A stretch of DNA of 64,000 nucleotides from Plantago ovata (Eukaryota > Streptophyta > Magnoliopsida > Lamiales > Plantaginaceae). This document shows positions 34,550 to 49,118 of the stretch, in pieces. Within the stretch, counting starts at the first letter, position 1. The number at the start of each line of letters is the position of its first letter. The position numbers and the translations under genes are program-made. A model generated the notes under the pieces. It saw only the letters and a program-made list of their open reading frames with translations, was not told the DNA's origin and ran no database searches. Where the stretch lies: the NCBI GenBank assembly GCA_028274465.1, contig CM051456.1, positions 104,631,348 to 104,695,347 on the forward strand. The letters run 5' to 3'.

Positions 34550-36529
34550 TAGGCTGAATCATCACTATATTCGTTTATTCTTATTTTTATACTGTTGTTG
34601 TGGATTATTACATATATATGTTTATGTTTAAATATTCAGATTCTTTAATTGGATTTAAAGAAATGAAAATGGGTTTAAGTGTTTTAATTTTCAGAATCTT
34701 TTTATTGGATAATAAAAAAAAAAAAAAAAGGGTTTGGAACCCAAATCGGAACTGGCGTGAATAGTAACTCCGGCGGCTCTGTCCAGCGTCATACCAACTC
34801 CATCCGTTTATGTGCTCTTCTCCTTTGTCCCTTAAGATTTAAAATTGGTTTGAAGTTTTAAAGCTCATGGAGCTTGAACCTCCATTAATGGAGATTTCAA
34901 GCTTTGTGAAATTAAACCCCGAATCAAACCAAAATTATATGGAGAAGAATCACATGAACATGGGAAGAATGATGCAAGCAAGAACCGGATCGAACGAAAT
35001 TGATTTGATCAATTCCGATCGACCCGATCGGATTTTATAAAAAAAATAAAAAAATTCGTTCTTCAATTTTTGGACAAATTAATTGCTTGCGAATTCATCT
35101 TGGATGATATATTGTGTTTGGAACATGATTAGGACCTTGAATTCGAAGTTGAAATGAAGATTAAGGTTTTTGGAAACTTTTCATTGTTACAGGGACTTGA
35201 TTGAATATTTTCAGAAAATTCGTGGGTGGCTAATAAGCAAGAAAGGTAACTTCAGGGACTTGTTCTCCAATTTGACAGTTTCTGTCCTATTGGAGCTCAA
35301 GCCCTTGAACTTCTGAGTATTTTTAATTGACCCCAGAATTTGCTAAAAGTTTTCAAATTGGCCCAGAAACTTAATTTCAACTTTCTGAGAATTGTAAATA
35401 GGTCCCTTGAGTTTTAGAAACTTGTTATTTAATTTATAAATGGTTTATAAATTACATTTAAACCTCATTAATACTTTTGGAAAGTGATTAAAATGTTTAG
35501 AGACATAAATATAAGTTTATAATATTTAGTAACATGTTTGTTAGTTTATAAATAGTTTATAAACTACATTTTAATAGTAATGTAATGCTTTGGAAGATTA
35601 TATTATTATTAAAACTTGTTTTAAATGTTTTGAAAATTCTTAGAGAATTTATAAATTAGATTTTGACTTACATATAATGATAATAATCCACAACAACTAC
35701 TTATATGCTCAACTTGGTTGTATCACATGTATTGAATGTCTACACGAGCAATTTATTATTTAAATATTGTATTTAAATATCGTTAGTCCGCTTTTATTAT
35801 ATGGGTAGGCGGCACCCATTAGTTTCCGGACCCGCATCTGTCATATGCATGGGTAGGCGACACCCATTACTTGCTAGTCCGCAATGATATGTATGAGTAG
35901 GCGACACTCATTACTTGTTAGACCGCATTGCATGAGCCTTGGGTAGGCGACACCCATTATGTGATGCATGTTAGGGATCTTGGTCAAGCGATTAAATACC
36001 CCATTTAAAAGTTCCTCAACCAATTTAAGTCTCGATTAAATCGCATGATGCACCCATCATAATTGAAGGTTAAATGGACTTACTAATCTCATGGGTAATA
36101 TGCACCATAGTGCTTACTCTGTTTGTCGTAAGAAAGTTGCTTTCATAGGGCCATAGTTGGTGCCGTGTGATGGTTATGACTTACTTGGGTTATGTCGAGT
36201 CGCCATAGCGTCAGGCATAATTTGAGGACATCGATCAAAATAGTTTTGATCAAACCAAGAGTTGTATTGTACAATTGGTTTGGAGACCTACCTGTTTGAC
36301 TATTATAGTGATCAGCCATAGCTGGGGCTACAATAGTGCAAGCGTGGATCTTGGCTCACTACGACTATTATAAGATATTGGTTCGTACTCTTTATAGGGG
36401 TCAAGAGTATGTGAAAATAGTGAGAACTAAATAAAGCTAAAGTCCTAGTTTATTTAGTCGCTGATTGTGATCATAGAAATTAATTTTTTAGAGTTTTAAT
36501 TTCAGTTTTATTATTTACTTCTTTGGTCA
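34550..36529 (+). other. copia B leader, about 2 kb, non-coding
   Basis: Long AT-rich leader without a reading frame between PBS and gag. It contains the four hairpin repeats listed separately and nothing else I recognise. Confidence 0.7.
35801..35960 (+). repeat. four hairpin repeats in the copia B leader
   Basis: Copies at 35801-35819, 35849-35867, 35893-35911 and 35939-35957, spaced 44-48 bp, of the form ATGGGT-AGGCGRC-ACCCAT: a 6-bp stem with a 7-base loop. Copy 3 reads ATGAGT ... ACTCAT, so one base pair changed on both sides and pairing is kept. Each is linked to a nearby TAGTCCGCA-like box. Confidence 0.8.
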
Positions 36530-39500
36530 ATTAAGATGACCAACTTATCCGTTAGAATTATCTTGGAGAAATGCACTCTTACTAGTCCGAACTTCGTGGA
36601 TTGGATCCGTAACGATCGTTTTGGTACTAAGGCAAGAGAAGATTGAGTATGTCTTGGACAAGCCAATCCCTACTCCTCTCACTAATCCTATTGATCTTGT
36701 TGCGTTTAAAAAAAAAAAAAACTCATCAAAAGCGTAAGGATTAAGCTGCTAATGCATAGTGTGTTATGCTAGCTGTAATGACTATGGAACAACAAAGGCA
36801 ACATGGTAACATAATGCCATTTAAAATGCTGCTACATCTCAAAAGCCTTTTTGGAGCTGTTTCCAAGAGTGTTGAATTTGATCTTCTTAGAGAAATCTTC
36901 AAAATGAGATTTTCCAAATGAGGAATGTATTTGATCACGTGCTCAAGATGATTAGATTCATCGAGAAACTGGCTAGTGCTAGGATTGCATTTGAGAACCG
37001 TGTTTCAGTCATTATCATCCTTCAATCATTACAGGATTCATATTCAACGTTCATGATGAATCACAATATGAATGCCAAGGATGCTACACTACCTGAATTC
37101 CATAATATGCTTAAGGCTTATGAACAGGCTCAACCTAAGAGGTAACCTGTTTTAATGGTTGGACTGTCTGTGAAAGCTCACCTTAAGGAGCAAAGGCTCG
37201 AAAGGTAAAGCTAAACAGAATAAAACTAGAAATTACAAGAAGGTAGTAACATGGAGAAGGGGACATGTCTTTACTGTAAGCAGAAATGACATTGTAAGAG
37301 ATATTGCCCAAACACAAGGGGCTAATGGAGCAATACATTGTGCATCCAGCTCAAATCAATATGTTTGTCGTGGAGATAAATATGTCTGCAGAAACTTGAA
37401 CTGCTGAGTATAGGATACAACTTGTGGCTGGTACATAATGTACAAAAGCTATTTGACAGCAGATCGATTAGACCAAGAAGAATTGACCTACGCATAAGAA
37501 ATGGATCGTCCATTACTTATTAGCGTATAGGAAATCATAAATTTGATTTATCCTCACATATATTTGGAACTTGATAATTGTTATTTCGTTCATTATATTA
37601 CTAGCAAATATGAATGGTTTATATTTGCTAAACTGTAGACATACTTTACTACATCTTCAAAACAAACGAGCTAGGCTCAATAATCCTAGAAACACCGCTT
37701 ACTTGTTGCACTGTAGACTTGATATATCAATGAGACAAGAATTGCTAGGCTAAAGAGGTAAGACTACTTAGCACCATTTGATTTAGAATCATGTTGGAGT
37801 TAAGAATTCTGTCTCAAAGGTAAATTAATCAAGAAATCCTTTTCAAGGAAAAGGCATACGTGCACAACAACTACTTGAGTTAATTCATACAATGTGTATG
37901 GACCATTTGAAACTCAGGCTAAAGATCATTACTCTTATTTTATAACTTTTACTGATGATTTCTCTATATTTGGACATGTGTATCCTATGAAACACAAATC
38001 TAAAATATTGGAGAAATTCATTGAGTACAAAGCTGAAATAGAGAAACAACCTGAAAGAAGTATTAAGACTCTTCGATTAGATCAAGGAGCATAATACTTA
38101 AGTGGTGAGGTTTTGGATTGTTTAAAGCTACATGAAATTCGATCAGAGTTGACTCCTTCTGGAACACCACAAATGAATGGTATTTCGAAAGGGAGAAATC
38201 AAACCTTGTTAGATATGGTTAGATCAGTGATGAATTTCAGTACTCTTCCAACATATTTATGGGGATACGTATTATCAAACTCAATCCATATTCTGAATAA
38301 AATTTCATCTAAGTCAGTCGAGTAACCACCATATGAGTTATGGGATGGCATGGTGCCAAACTTATCACATATTAGAACTTGGGGTTGTCAAACATATGTG
38401 AAAAGAATGCTGGTTGACATGATTGAAACTTAAAAGTGAGAAATGTTATTTTGTAGGATATCCAAATGAAACCAGGAGGTTACTGATTCTATATGCCAGA
38501 AATACATAATATCATCACATCTAGACAGGTGGCCTTTCTAGAAAATGATTATGTTTTTTAACCAAAGTGGAGGCAATAATATAGAACTTGTGGAAATCAC
38601 AAAATAACACGTAGGTAGAAAAGTTGTCAAATGGTTGTGACAACATTGAATTAGTGGGAGCTCAAGAAAGGTCTTATGGCTCAAGGCACATCTCTAGGTA
38701 GATATCTGCCAGCCAGTGGGAGCATTTTAAGAAATTTGAGAATTTCAGAGATGCCCCATCAAACCTCGACCCTTTGACTGAGCCGACGGGAACGGTTCAA
38801 CCGGCTAAAGCGACGGGAACGGTTTAGACGGCCGAGTAAGTGGGAGCGATTCAACCGACCTAACCAACAGGAATGGTTTGATCGGTCAAACCGAAGGGAA
38901 CGGTTCGACCGACCTACTTGAGGCTAACCACTCGAAATTCAGCCGCAATGGTTGCTCCTGATACTTCTACAACTATTCAATGGACTGAATCAGTTCAACA
39001 TTCTCACAATCAGAATAAACTGCCTGTACAAACGAAATATATGTCGCACTCCGTAAGTCTAAGAGGTTAATGGGAAGCTCCCGAAAGGATAAGTTTACTC
39101 TTGGATGATGAAAATTTTGATATTGACTTATCTCAACAAGGTGCCCTAAGACTTTATGTATGAAAATCAAGTATGGGACTTGATTGATGCACCATAAGGG
39201 GTTAGACCCATTGGATGCAAAAGGGTTTTTCAAGAAGAAAACCGATGCCATTGGCAAATACAAACATACAAAGCTAGACTGGTATAAAAAGGCTTTAGTC
39301 AACGATATGGTATCTTTTATGACGAAACCCTTTCCACCAGTAGACAAGCTTAAGTCTATTCGAATTTTACTTGCTATAGTTGCACAACATGATTATGAGA
39401 TTTGGCAGATGGATGTGAACATTGTTTCCTTAATGAGAATCTTGAGCAATAGGTGTATATGATACAACCTGGAAGATTCTACATCGAAAGCAAATCCCAA

Positions 39501-40671
39501 CTAAGTTTGCAAGCTATAAGAGATCCTATGTGGACTCAAGCAAACCTCAAGGAGTTGGAACATTCGCTTGAATGAACTTGTCAAATCGTTTGACTACATC
39601 AGAAGCGTAAAAGATCCATGCGTGTATATCAAATGCAGCGATGCTGGAATTGTTTTCATGGTTATTTATGTTGATAACATACTAATTATGAAAATGATAT
39701 TCCAATGTTACGATCCACAAAACATTGGTTATCTAAGGCTTCCTTGGTGAAAGACTTAGGTGAAACTTATTACATCCTTGGCATCAAAATCCATAAGGAT
39801 AGACCGAAGGAACTGCTAAGGCTGTCACATTCCACATATATTGACAAAGTAATGAAACGCTTTAATGTTGATGGTTCAAATAAAGGTTTCTTATCAACTA
39901 GGAATTGCATAACTCTCACTCAAGAGGATAGTCCTTCCACGTGAGAGTATATATATACATATAGAAATCATGAAGAAAGATCCTATATGCATTGGCAATT
40001 GGATCTATCATGTATGCCATGAAATGCTCAAGGCCAGATGTGGCTTATGCATTTGGTTGTACTTGTCAATACCACCAGAATCTAGTTATGAAACACTAGA
40101 ATGATATGAAAGCAATCTTAAGTGTCTTAGAAGAACTAAAGATTCCTTTCTGATAGATGGTGGTTGCAAATGAGTGTTTATGTCAATACTGGTATGCAAA
40201 TTGACCTGGACGACTTCGAATCACAAACTAGGTATGTGATTACACTCATTGGTGGTGCCGTCACTTGTGAAGGTTCCAAGCAACCCACCTTAAATGATTC
40301 TATTGCTAAGTCCGAGTACACAGCTGATGCAGAAGCTTCAAGGAGGTTGTCTGAATTCCAGAATTCCTGAAGGAACTAGGGGTAGTTCCTAATAGTAGTC
40401 CCATCAAGGTCTACTGCGACAGCCAAGGTGTTGTTGCACAAACAAAGGAACCAAGATCCATAAACTGGAACAAGCATGTACAGAGGTAGTATCATCTGAT
40501 TGGATAGATGATAGCTAGAGGGGAAGTATCTATAGAACGAGTTCCCACTGAGGAAATTGTGGCTGAACCTTTCACCAAAATGTTGAGTTCGGATAAACAT
40601 GTTAGACATTTCAACACAAGTGTTAGACACGTAGGTGATTGGCTCTAGGCCAAGTGGGAGATTGAAAGTAT
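36530..40671 (+). pseudogene. copia B gag-pol, heavily decayed
   Basis: Gag with the UBN2 region (36918-37145, IIILQSLQDSYSTFMMNHNM) and a CCHC-like knuckle near 37265 interrupted by a stop. Pre-integrase and integrase (37600-38325): YSYFITFTDDFS and a displaced TPQMNG motif; the catalytic Glu of the ERRN motif reads Lys (GISKGRN). RT (39180-39950) has IWQMDVN and YVDN instead of YVDD, losing a catalytic Asp. RNase H (40160-40630) has AVTCEGSKQPT. More than a dozen stops and shifts occur. Confidence 0.85.
38775..38930 (+). repeat. short tandem repeat inside copia B pol
   Basis: About five imperfect units of 32-36 bp built on GACGGGAACGGTTCAACCGG, between integrase and RT. It falls in the linker part of pol and is absent from copia A. 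Confidence 0.75.
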
Positions 40672-40672
40672 A

Positions 40673-42600
<1,928 letters not shown>

Positions 42601-43434
42601 GCAATAACATGAGGTGATTGTATCATTCTCATCCTCTGATAAGAGGGATAACCTAGCCTAGTATGCCATACATCACTACTCAGAGCAACAACACTAGTAG
42701 CTACAGCAGCAGGCAACTGACCTTTATTGAATTGAAAAGTCAATGAAGATGAATATGAAGATGCAAGAATCTTGAAAACAAACAGAGACTTGAAATTTTC
42801 ACCTAGCCCAATCATGATCCTTGAAGAAATGTCCTGCAAGTGACAATGATCTTTAGTGAAAACAACTTGAAATTTTCCCTCATCAGTGATCTTACTAACT
42901 GAGAGCATATTAACTTAAAAGGATGTTACATATAAGACATCTGTGAGTGTGAGATATTCAGAGATTTTGATATTGCCAATTTGTGTTACTCTGATTTTAG
43001 ATTTATCAGGTAACTGAACAATGGCATTGATGTGATGAGTTGGTGAAGTGAAAAATGATGGATCACAGATAACATGATCTGTAGCTCCAGTATCAATGAT
43101 AAAATGATCATGCAGACAAGATAAAAGACTTTGAGTATGTGAAATTAAAGACATGGAATAAGAAGATATACCAGCCAACTTACCATGGGAGTAAGAAGTG
43201 CCTTCATCATTGTGAGAAGTCCTAGGAGTCCCAGTTTCATGATGACTAGTAGAAGAATCAGACCTAGCAGCTGGAGATGACTGATTGAACATGTTCATGA
43301 GATTCTTCATTTGTTCCTTCAACTGAGACATCTGATCCATTGAATAGCTAGCTTGAACAGATGATGAAGGTTGTGCAGACATCATATTAGCATAATGAGA
43401 GCTACCGGCCTGATGATGATAGGTGTTACTGTAA
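42601..43434 (-). pseudogene. copia A protease and pre-integrase segment
   Basis: Protease motif FIIDTGATDHVICDP at about 43080. Pre-integrase region VWHTRLGYPSYQRM at about 42660, where the usual LGH is LGY, then CEKI. A TAA at 42914-42912 lies just before LSVSKITDE. The upstream part is Ser/Gln/Met-rich (spacer between the gag knuckle and protease). Its reading frame joins the gag side across the solo LTR once that insertion and its target duplication are set aside. Confidence 0.8.
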
Positions 43435-43439
43435 GAAAA

Positions 43440-45555
43440 TACGGTCAGAGTTACTCCTAGGGTACGCATCGGAATTTCAAAAAATTTCTTAACATGCAGG
43501 TTAATTGATTATGTATATGTCGTATATATTTAAACACGTCAATTAGAAGACTAACCTTACTTCCAAAGCAGCTTCCAAGTCTTCGTAACAATCCGGTGTA
43601 TCTTCTCCTTCGTCGAAGTCGAAGATATCTGCAATACTTTGATTATCTGCAAGACAATAAAAGTTAGTTTCCAGCTCCTAGAACCTCAACCTTGGTATCC
43701 ACGGATGAACAGCCTATCGGAAAGAATGCTAGGATATTCTTTGTGTGACCAATAAGATGGGGCGGCGATTCCTCCAGCAGGTGGCGCGCGCGTGTGGCTT
43801 ATAGAGGAGGGGAGAGCTTTTATTTTCTCTAAGAAAACTGGGTAGAATAATTCTCCAAGAATTTGATTATTCAACTGTGTGAAAATCTATGTCTGAAACT
43901 GTGTATCAAAAGCTCTCTAATAGTCTACTATATATAGTAGTCTATATATAGAAGCCTAAAGCATAAGCAATTAGACTTCGTAAAGAAATAAGAATCTAAT
44001 TCTTATCGCACAAGGGAACCAATATCAAGTCTAGATTCATTCCCAATCAAATTAAAACTCAATCAGGAAAAATCTAACTTATCCCTTAGACTTCTAATAG
44101 AGGAAGGAGTCGAACTCCTTCCCCTACTCCATCTCGCGCGCGCGCGCGTGTCCTAAGGGTGATAGGTGGGTCCCGATTTTGGGGCCCACTTATAGTTCTA
44201 AGGCAATTCAAACTCCAAGTAGATTTTGCCCATGTGCATATGTTAATTCTAAATTAACATATCCTTTCAAATCAAACCTGGATTATATTTCTAAAATATA
44301 ATCTTTAATTGTATTTACATAAAATACAATTAATTTAGCCAATTCAATTAATAATTCCAAATCATTAATTGAGCCACCAAATATTATAATTAATTCCACA
44401 TCAATTATAATCCATCAATCACAATTAATTCTAAATTAATTGCGATTCCATCTTCAAGGATATTCTGATAGGCTGAATCACCACATAGTGTGACCCATAG
44501 GGCCTCATCGTATTAAGCAAGTCCTAGACGAGGCAACATGGAATTCCTAGACGGTTCCATTTGCAATATTAATACATGAGGACGTTTGAGAGGTTTCTCA
44601 AAGCTAACCCTTTCGTTGCGAAGTCTGTTGCGCTCAATGCGGCGATGGTAACGTCCCTTCATCTGACTTGCTCGAATGTATCTAGGATCGATGAAGTGTC
44701 TATCCCAATAATACATCCACGGGCGTCTTCAGTGAGTTGCATGGTGAATCCAATATCTATTATGACCATCATAATAATATTGATACGCTGGCCAGCGGTT
44801 TTACCATCACAACTATGAACGACTATGAGCAGTGCTCTCCTGTGCTACACTTGTGAGATGAATCCTTCACATAATCAATTATCATCCCCATTTGTATGTA
44901 GCCATAATCCTGGATCGTGTCTTAGGTCAACTGCTTATTCAGAGCTGACATCAACGGGTCCACCAAGGATATGGGGCAACAAATGTGATGATAAAGTCCT
45001 GTAAGTCCAAAGGACGACTGGCATCACTTCGACAACTCACCGGTTCCCATAGACACTTCGGTGTAGAGTATACATCGATGGGAGTGTTCGGTGGGTACTT
45101 CCATTGTTCGATAAAGCTTCTTCGAACAACTATGCGCAGTTATGGGAACGTTTCTCGATTGTCCAACAATCCGTTCCGTGGCCGTGGGATCGGCTCACAC
45201 TTGCTCCAACAAGTATAACCTCCACGCATACTAGTCTTGTCTGGTTCATTCAGACCCCTACATCCGAGATGAACCCCGACTAGGGAGAGTTTGGGATAGA
45301 TGATAACTCACATAGCTCCCACTATCTGTGTGATCGGTCATCTATCTGAGGGGACATGTTTAATATCAATACAGACAGTAATGGAGATATGACATGCTGC
45401 ATGCCCGGTGTAATATAAATATGAAAGCGATACTCAATAGTAAAATGCAACAAACATATATTATATTACGTTGACCTGTGTAATAGTACATATATGCCCT
45501 CTATAAGGGCACCATGCCCTTAGTAAGGACTGTCTCTAGGACATATACACTATCA
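43440..45555 (-). repeat. solo LTR related to copia B, inserted in copia A
   Basis: 2116 bp; in its sense it begins TGATAGTGTATATGTCC and ends TTTTCTTACA. 23 of the first 25 bases equal the copia B LTR start, and a GTGTGACCCATAGGGCC block is shared, but the rest differs, so it is a sister family. Flanked by GTTAC (43435-43439) and GTTAG (45556-45560), a 5-bp duplication with one mismatch, and it interrupts an otherwise open gag frame. A TATATATAG TATA box is at about 43945, and a (CG)n run at 44136-44149. No internal element remains. Confidence 0.85.
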
Positions 45556-45560
45556 GTTAG

Positions 45561-46271
45561 GAGCTTGATGATGATAGACATTAGAAGCCTGAGATGGAGG
45601 ATAGTAACCAGATGACTTCTGTGGCCGATAGGGAGCTTTCTTAGTGAACTTGAAATTTGGTGGAAAACCTATCAACCTGAAGCACTTGTCAGTTGTGTGG
45701 TTATCTTCCCATAGTTATCACAATGCATCCCTATCCTGACCTTTCTCTTAGTAGTTCCAGTTCCAGCAACGACAAAAGTAGACACATCCTTAGGTACTGA
45801 GCCTTGTGCTCTTATTTTCCTTTGACTCTCTTCCTGAACTACTAACCTAAAGGCAGTATCCAAAGTAGGAATGGGAGTTTGCATGACAATGTGACTTCTA
45901 ATTGGCAAGTACTCCAGATTTAATCCCATAAGAAACAAAAACATCATATTTGTGTCAGTATTACACGCAACACACTCCTCATCTCTTTTATCTCACAGAT
46001 ACAACTAGGCAAAGGCCTATACATCCTCAATTCCTCCCACAGTGCAGTTAACTGACCAAAATAAGATTCCACAGATTGCTCCCCTTGAGCTTTAGTATAT
46101 AGGTCAAGTTACACTTTAAACACACGAAAGTTATTTGGCTTAGCATACCTAGAGAAAATCTTATCCCATAGATCCTTAGCAATTTCACTAAACATAACAG
46201 TCTGCCTAATTTCATCAGAAAGCGAATGCAAAATCCAGGACAAAACTATGTTATTGCATCTTGATGGGACG
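45561..46271 (-). pseudogene. copia A gag, 5'-truncated
   Basis: Minus-strand UBN2-type gag: VLSWILHSLSDEIRQTVMF at about 46235, then FGQLTALWEELR at about 46040, LNLEYLPIRSHIVMQTPIPT at about 45900, and a damaged knuckle CDNYGK. Frameshifts near 46125 and 45960. The N-terminal part is missing because the sequence changes at 46271 to the LTR of another element. Confidence 0.8.
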
Positions 46272-47701
46272 TGATTTTCCCTTGGGAGATAAAACAGATA
46301 ATGACCAATAACTCGCTTTCCGTGACTCTGGTGGATGGAGCTGAAGGAGGTAGGATCTTCTTCCCGGGAGCCGCCTCGTCATGTCCTTCTGAACCGTGAG
46401 CCTCTGCCTTGTCCCACCTCAAAATCTTCTAGTCTGACTCCTCGCTCCTCTGGCAGCAAGCTTGAACTCCGATCATCCTTCCACGAGCAATATCTACCTA
46501 TGGGGGGGGGGGAGGGTGTGCATGTGTTGCCCAGTCTACCTTTTGGTTGAACCGGTTTGGAAGACTTTACTTGAAGGTGGTTGAACGTCGGCCTTGTGAA
46601 TATGGAAAAGTGTGTGTAGTTGACTGGTGACGGTGAGTGTAGTGAATATAATAGTATCGATGAAGGATATTTCTCCAAGATGGATCTACAAGATGAACTC
46701 TTGTTGTTGCCTTGAGCTTCCGACCAAGAAGACTCAAGGTTGTACTTGTGAAGTGAAGTTCTTGAGAGTGTTGCCCTAATGTGTTTTCCACCTTAGCTTT
46801 CTCTATATGAGAACCACTCCTTTTATAGACCTTAGAGGAGCGCATGGCATTGCCATCACAACATTCTGTCAAGTGTCCACACACATATGTGGTTGGTAGG
46901 CTATACCTTGAGAGTCATGGACGTGGTCCAATGATCGTGTAAGGATAAATATATGCCTTGATCTTATCCACTTGTGTTATACAGCTCTTTGTTATTGACA
47001 AATCCAGATGCTTTATCGTGGTCCCTCGTATACATAAGTATTAGACCTCGGATATAGCATCCAGAAGCATGCGACTCTGGGATCTCCGGCATACGCCGTT
47101 ACGGCCCTGGCCCTTAGGACTTTACAGGCAATTTCCATAGACTCTTGGTCCCGGACGTATTTGGAACCTGAAGGTGCATGGTTCAGGATGTGACAATTTA
47201 CTCGAGGGAGCGACCTCTCAGTATATCGTCACCCACATCGGAAGCATCCTCGCAGTTTCTAAGTACTCCGGAGAGTTCAGGTCGCCCTAATTCCCATATT
47301 GACGAATTAGGACGAGACTGGACATATTTTAGTAACATCATATGTCCCTCCCAGTTTCCAAGTATCTTAGAAGAAGATAGTTGAGAAACTCTGGTTACGG
47401 TTGCTGAATCTATCCGAGATTCTCGAATGCAACGAAAAATTCGTTCCGAGCCTTCGAACTGTAACAGTTCTCGGCGGAAGCGTTGTTGTTGCTGAATCCT
47501 CCGAGATGCTCGGATGCAACGATGTCAGCTATCGATCATGCGACCGATAACTAATTTGCTGGTGAAGATGTCGGGTCGAGTTCTCGCACCCCCGGCTATC
47601 AATCATGCGACTGAATTAGCTAGGGTACATGCACGAGTTGCTGATGCAGATGTCGAGCCGAATCGAACCAACCTACCATTCCTCTGTTTATCAAAATATC
47701 A
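46272..47701 (-). repeat. LTR of a further minus-strand LTR retrotransposon
   Basis: Ends TGATTTTCCC (46272) and AAAATATCA (47701). Next to it on the right is a purine-rich tract in the element's sense (AAAAAGGGGGGGGAGGATA, 47720-47702), so this is a 3' LTR. A TATA box (TCTATAAAAGG, minus) is at 46828-46818. Small open frames here (46335-46550, 47178-47384, 47514-47738) have no coding character. The left flank is copia A gag; no matching target duplication is visible because the rest of the element is gone. Confidence 0.6.
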
Positions 47702-48250
47702 TATCCTCCCCCCCCCTTTTTGTGGTTTGAGAAAGTAGCTCAAAGCACTAAAAAAGAGTATTTGTCGTCAAGGATGTTTTATAAATTTTGGAATGCAGGG
47801 AAATGGCCTTGCAGTTGCTGACAATCGGGACCTGAAGGAGGAAAGGCTAGGATAATGCAAATGATATGAATGCATGCAATGAGGGTTAAAAGGCTGAAAG
47901 GGGAGTAAGTGACGAAGACGCAGAAGGCCTCTAGGCTTGTGTCCGTCATCCCATTTGGAATTTCCGGCTCATGGCCTTCATTCCTGGGCCTGTAGGCGCA
48001 CTACCGTCATCCTTAACTTGAAGAAGGCCTCTAGGCTTATGGCTGTCATCCCATTACGGTCGGCCATTTTACCGTCATCCTTAAATTGAAGAAGGCCTCT
48101 AGACTTATGGTCGTCATCCCATTACGGTCGGTCATTACCGTCATCCTTAAATTAAAAAACATTGCAAAGTTTTAGGATCTTTCAATTTCATGCTATTTTC
48201 TTATATGATTGTCGTGTAAATTTCTCATATAGTGATGATGTATGTACTCA
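47702..48250 (-). mobile_element. 3' internal remnant of the same element with tandem repeats
   Basis: Polypurine tract, then noncoding DNA. At 47926-48151 there are about three copies of a unit of 70-75 bp: GAAGGCCTCTAGGCTTATGG, then GTCATCCCATTACGGTCGG, then TTACCGTCATCCTTAAATT. Tandem repeats near the 3' end are common in Tat-type gypsy elements, so it may be one. It ends where GDSL gene sequence begins. Confidence 0.55.
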
Positions 48251-48309
48251 TCTGCAGGGTGATCATATCGGTTCAGTCTAAACAGACAAATAGCTAACCA
48301 TAGAACCAT

Positions 48310-49118
48310 CAGATCTCGGATATAAACTTTGCTTGCAAGATCCAATTAAAGTGGACGCCTATCTCAACAAGTGCTTGTATGCACTATACATTGGCAATGA
48401 TGGTTACCTTAACAACTATTACATGCTGCTATGTTATACAACAAGTCGTAGGTTCACACCCGAACAGTTTGCCAGTTGCCACAACTTTGATTCAACAATA
48501 CTCTGCACAACTGACGGTCAGAAGCTTATTCTTATGTTCTATTAACTCTGTTTCTTGTTGTTAGACGTTGTACAACCTTGGAGCAAGAAAAGTGGCGGTT
48601 TTTGAGCTTGGACTTATCGTTGGTTGTGCTCCTCAAGCGGTGGCTTTGTTTCCTACAAACGGGTCAGCTTGTGTCGATTTCATCAATAATGAGATTAACC
48701 TATTCAATGTTAAATTGAAGCCTCTTGTGGATGACCTCAACCGCAATCTACACGGTGCCCGCTTCCATCCACTCTAGGTAGAGTACTTGTAGTTATACTT
48801 GGAAAAAAAACATAAATTTGACATCAAATTGCCATGCTATTAGACTATTAGTTATGCAATTTTAGAGTCATGATTGGTGATGGAATCAATGTTTTTTCAG
48901 GTTTCACCATCACGAATGCTTCGTGCTGTGCTGTAGTACCAACTACTGGACTATGCATTCCCAACATTGCTCCATGCGCGGACAGAGATAAACATCTTTG
49001 GTTCGATAACCTTCACCTGTCTGAGAATTTCAGCCCGGCTTCAGCTACGAGAGCATACAGGGCGCTGTTACCAACAGACACATATCCATATGACATTGAA
49101 CATCTCGTGAGGCAGTGA
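48310..49118 (+). pseudogene. GDSL esterase/lipase gene, 3' half, broken
   Basis: Three exon-like pieces. About 48340-48521 reads YLNKCLYALYIGNDGYLNNY, the block with the conserved GN(N)D motif; a small indel near 48475 shifts the frame. 48568-48777 begins LYNLGARKVAVFELG after an acceptor-like TTGTTAG and ends in a premature stop (ARFHPL). 48900-49118 (GFTITNASCCAVVPTTGLC ... WFDNLHLSENFSP) holds the catalytic Asp-x-x-His (DNLH) and the normal C-terminus, after TTTTTTCAG. GDSL enzymes are secreted esterases/lipases. The exons with the signal peptide and GDS serine motif are absent, replaced by the retroelement remnant on the left. Clearly a pseudogene. Confidence 0.82.

Noticed and set aside
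43440..45555. Considered as a complete copia element
   Set aside because: No PBS, polypurine tract or coding inside; ends and flanking duplication fit a solo LTR.
46335..47738. Several open frames (46335-46550, 46379-46884, 47178-47384, 47514-47738)
   Set aside because: All lie within an LTR with TATA box and terminal TG/CA; no motif or codon signal.
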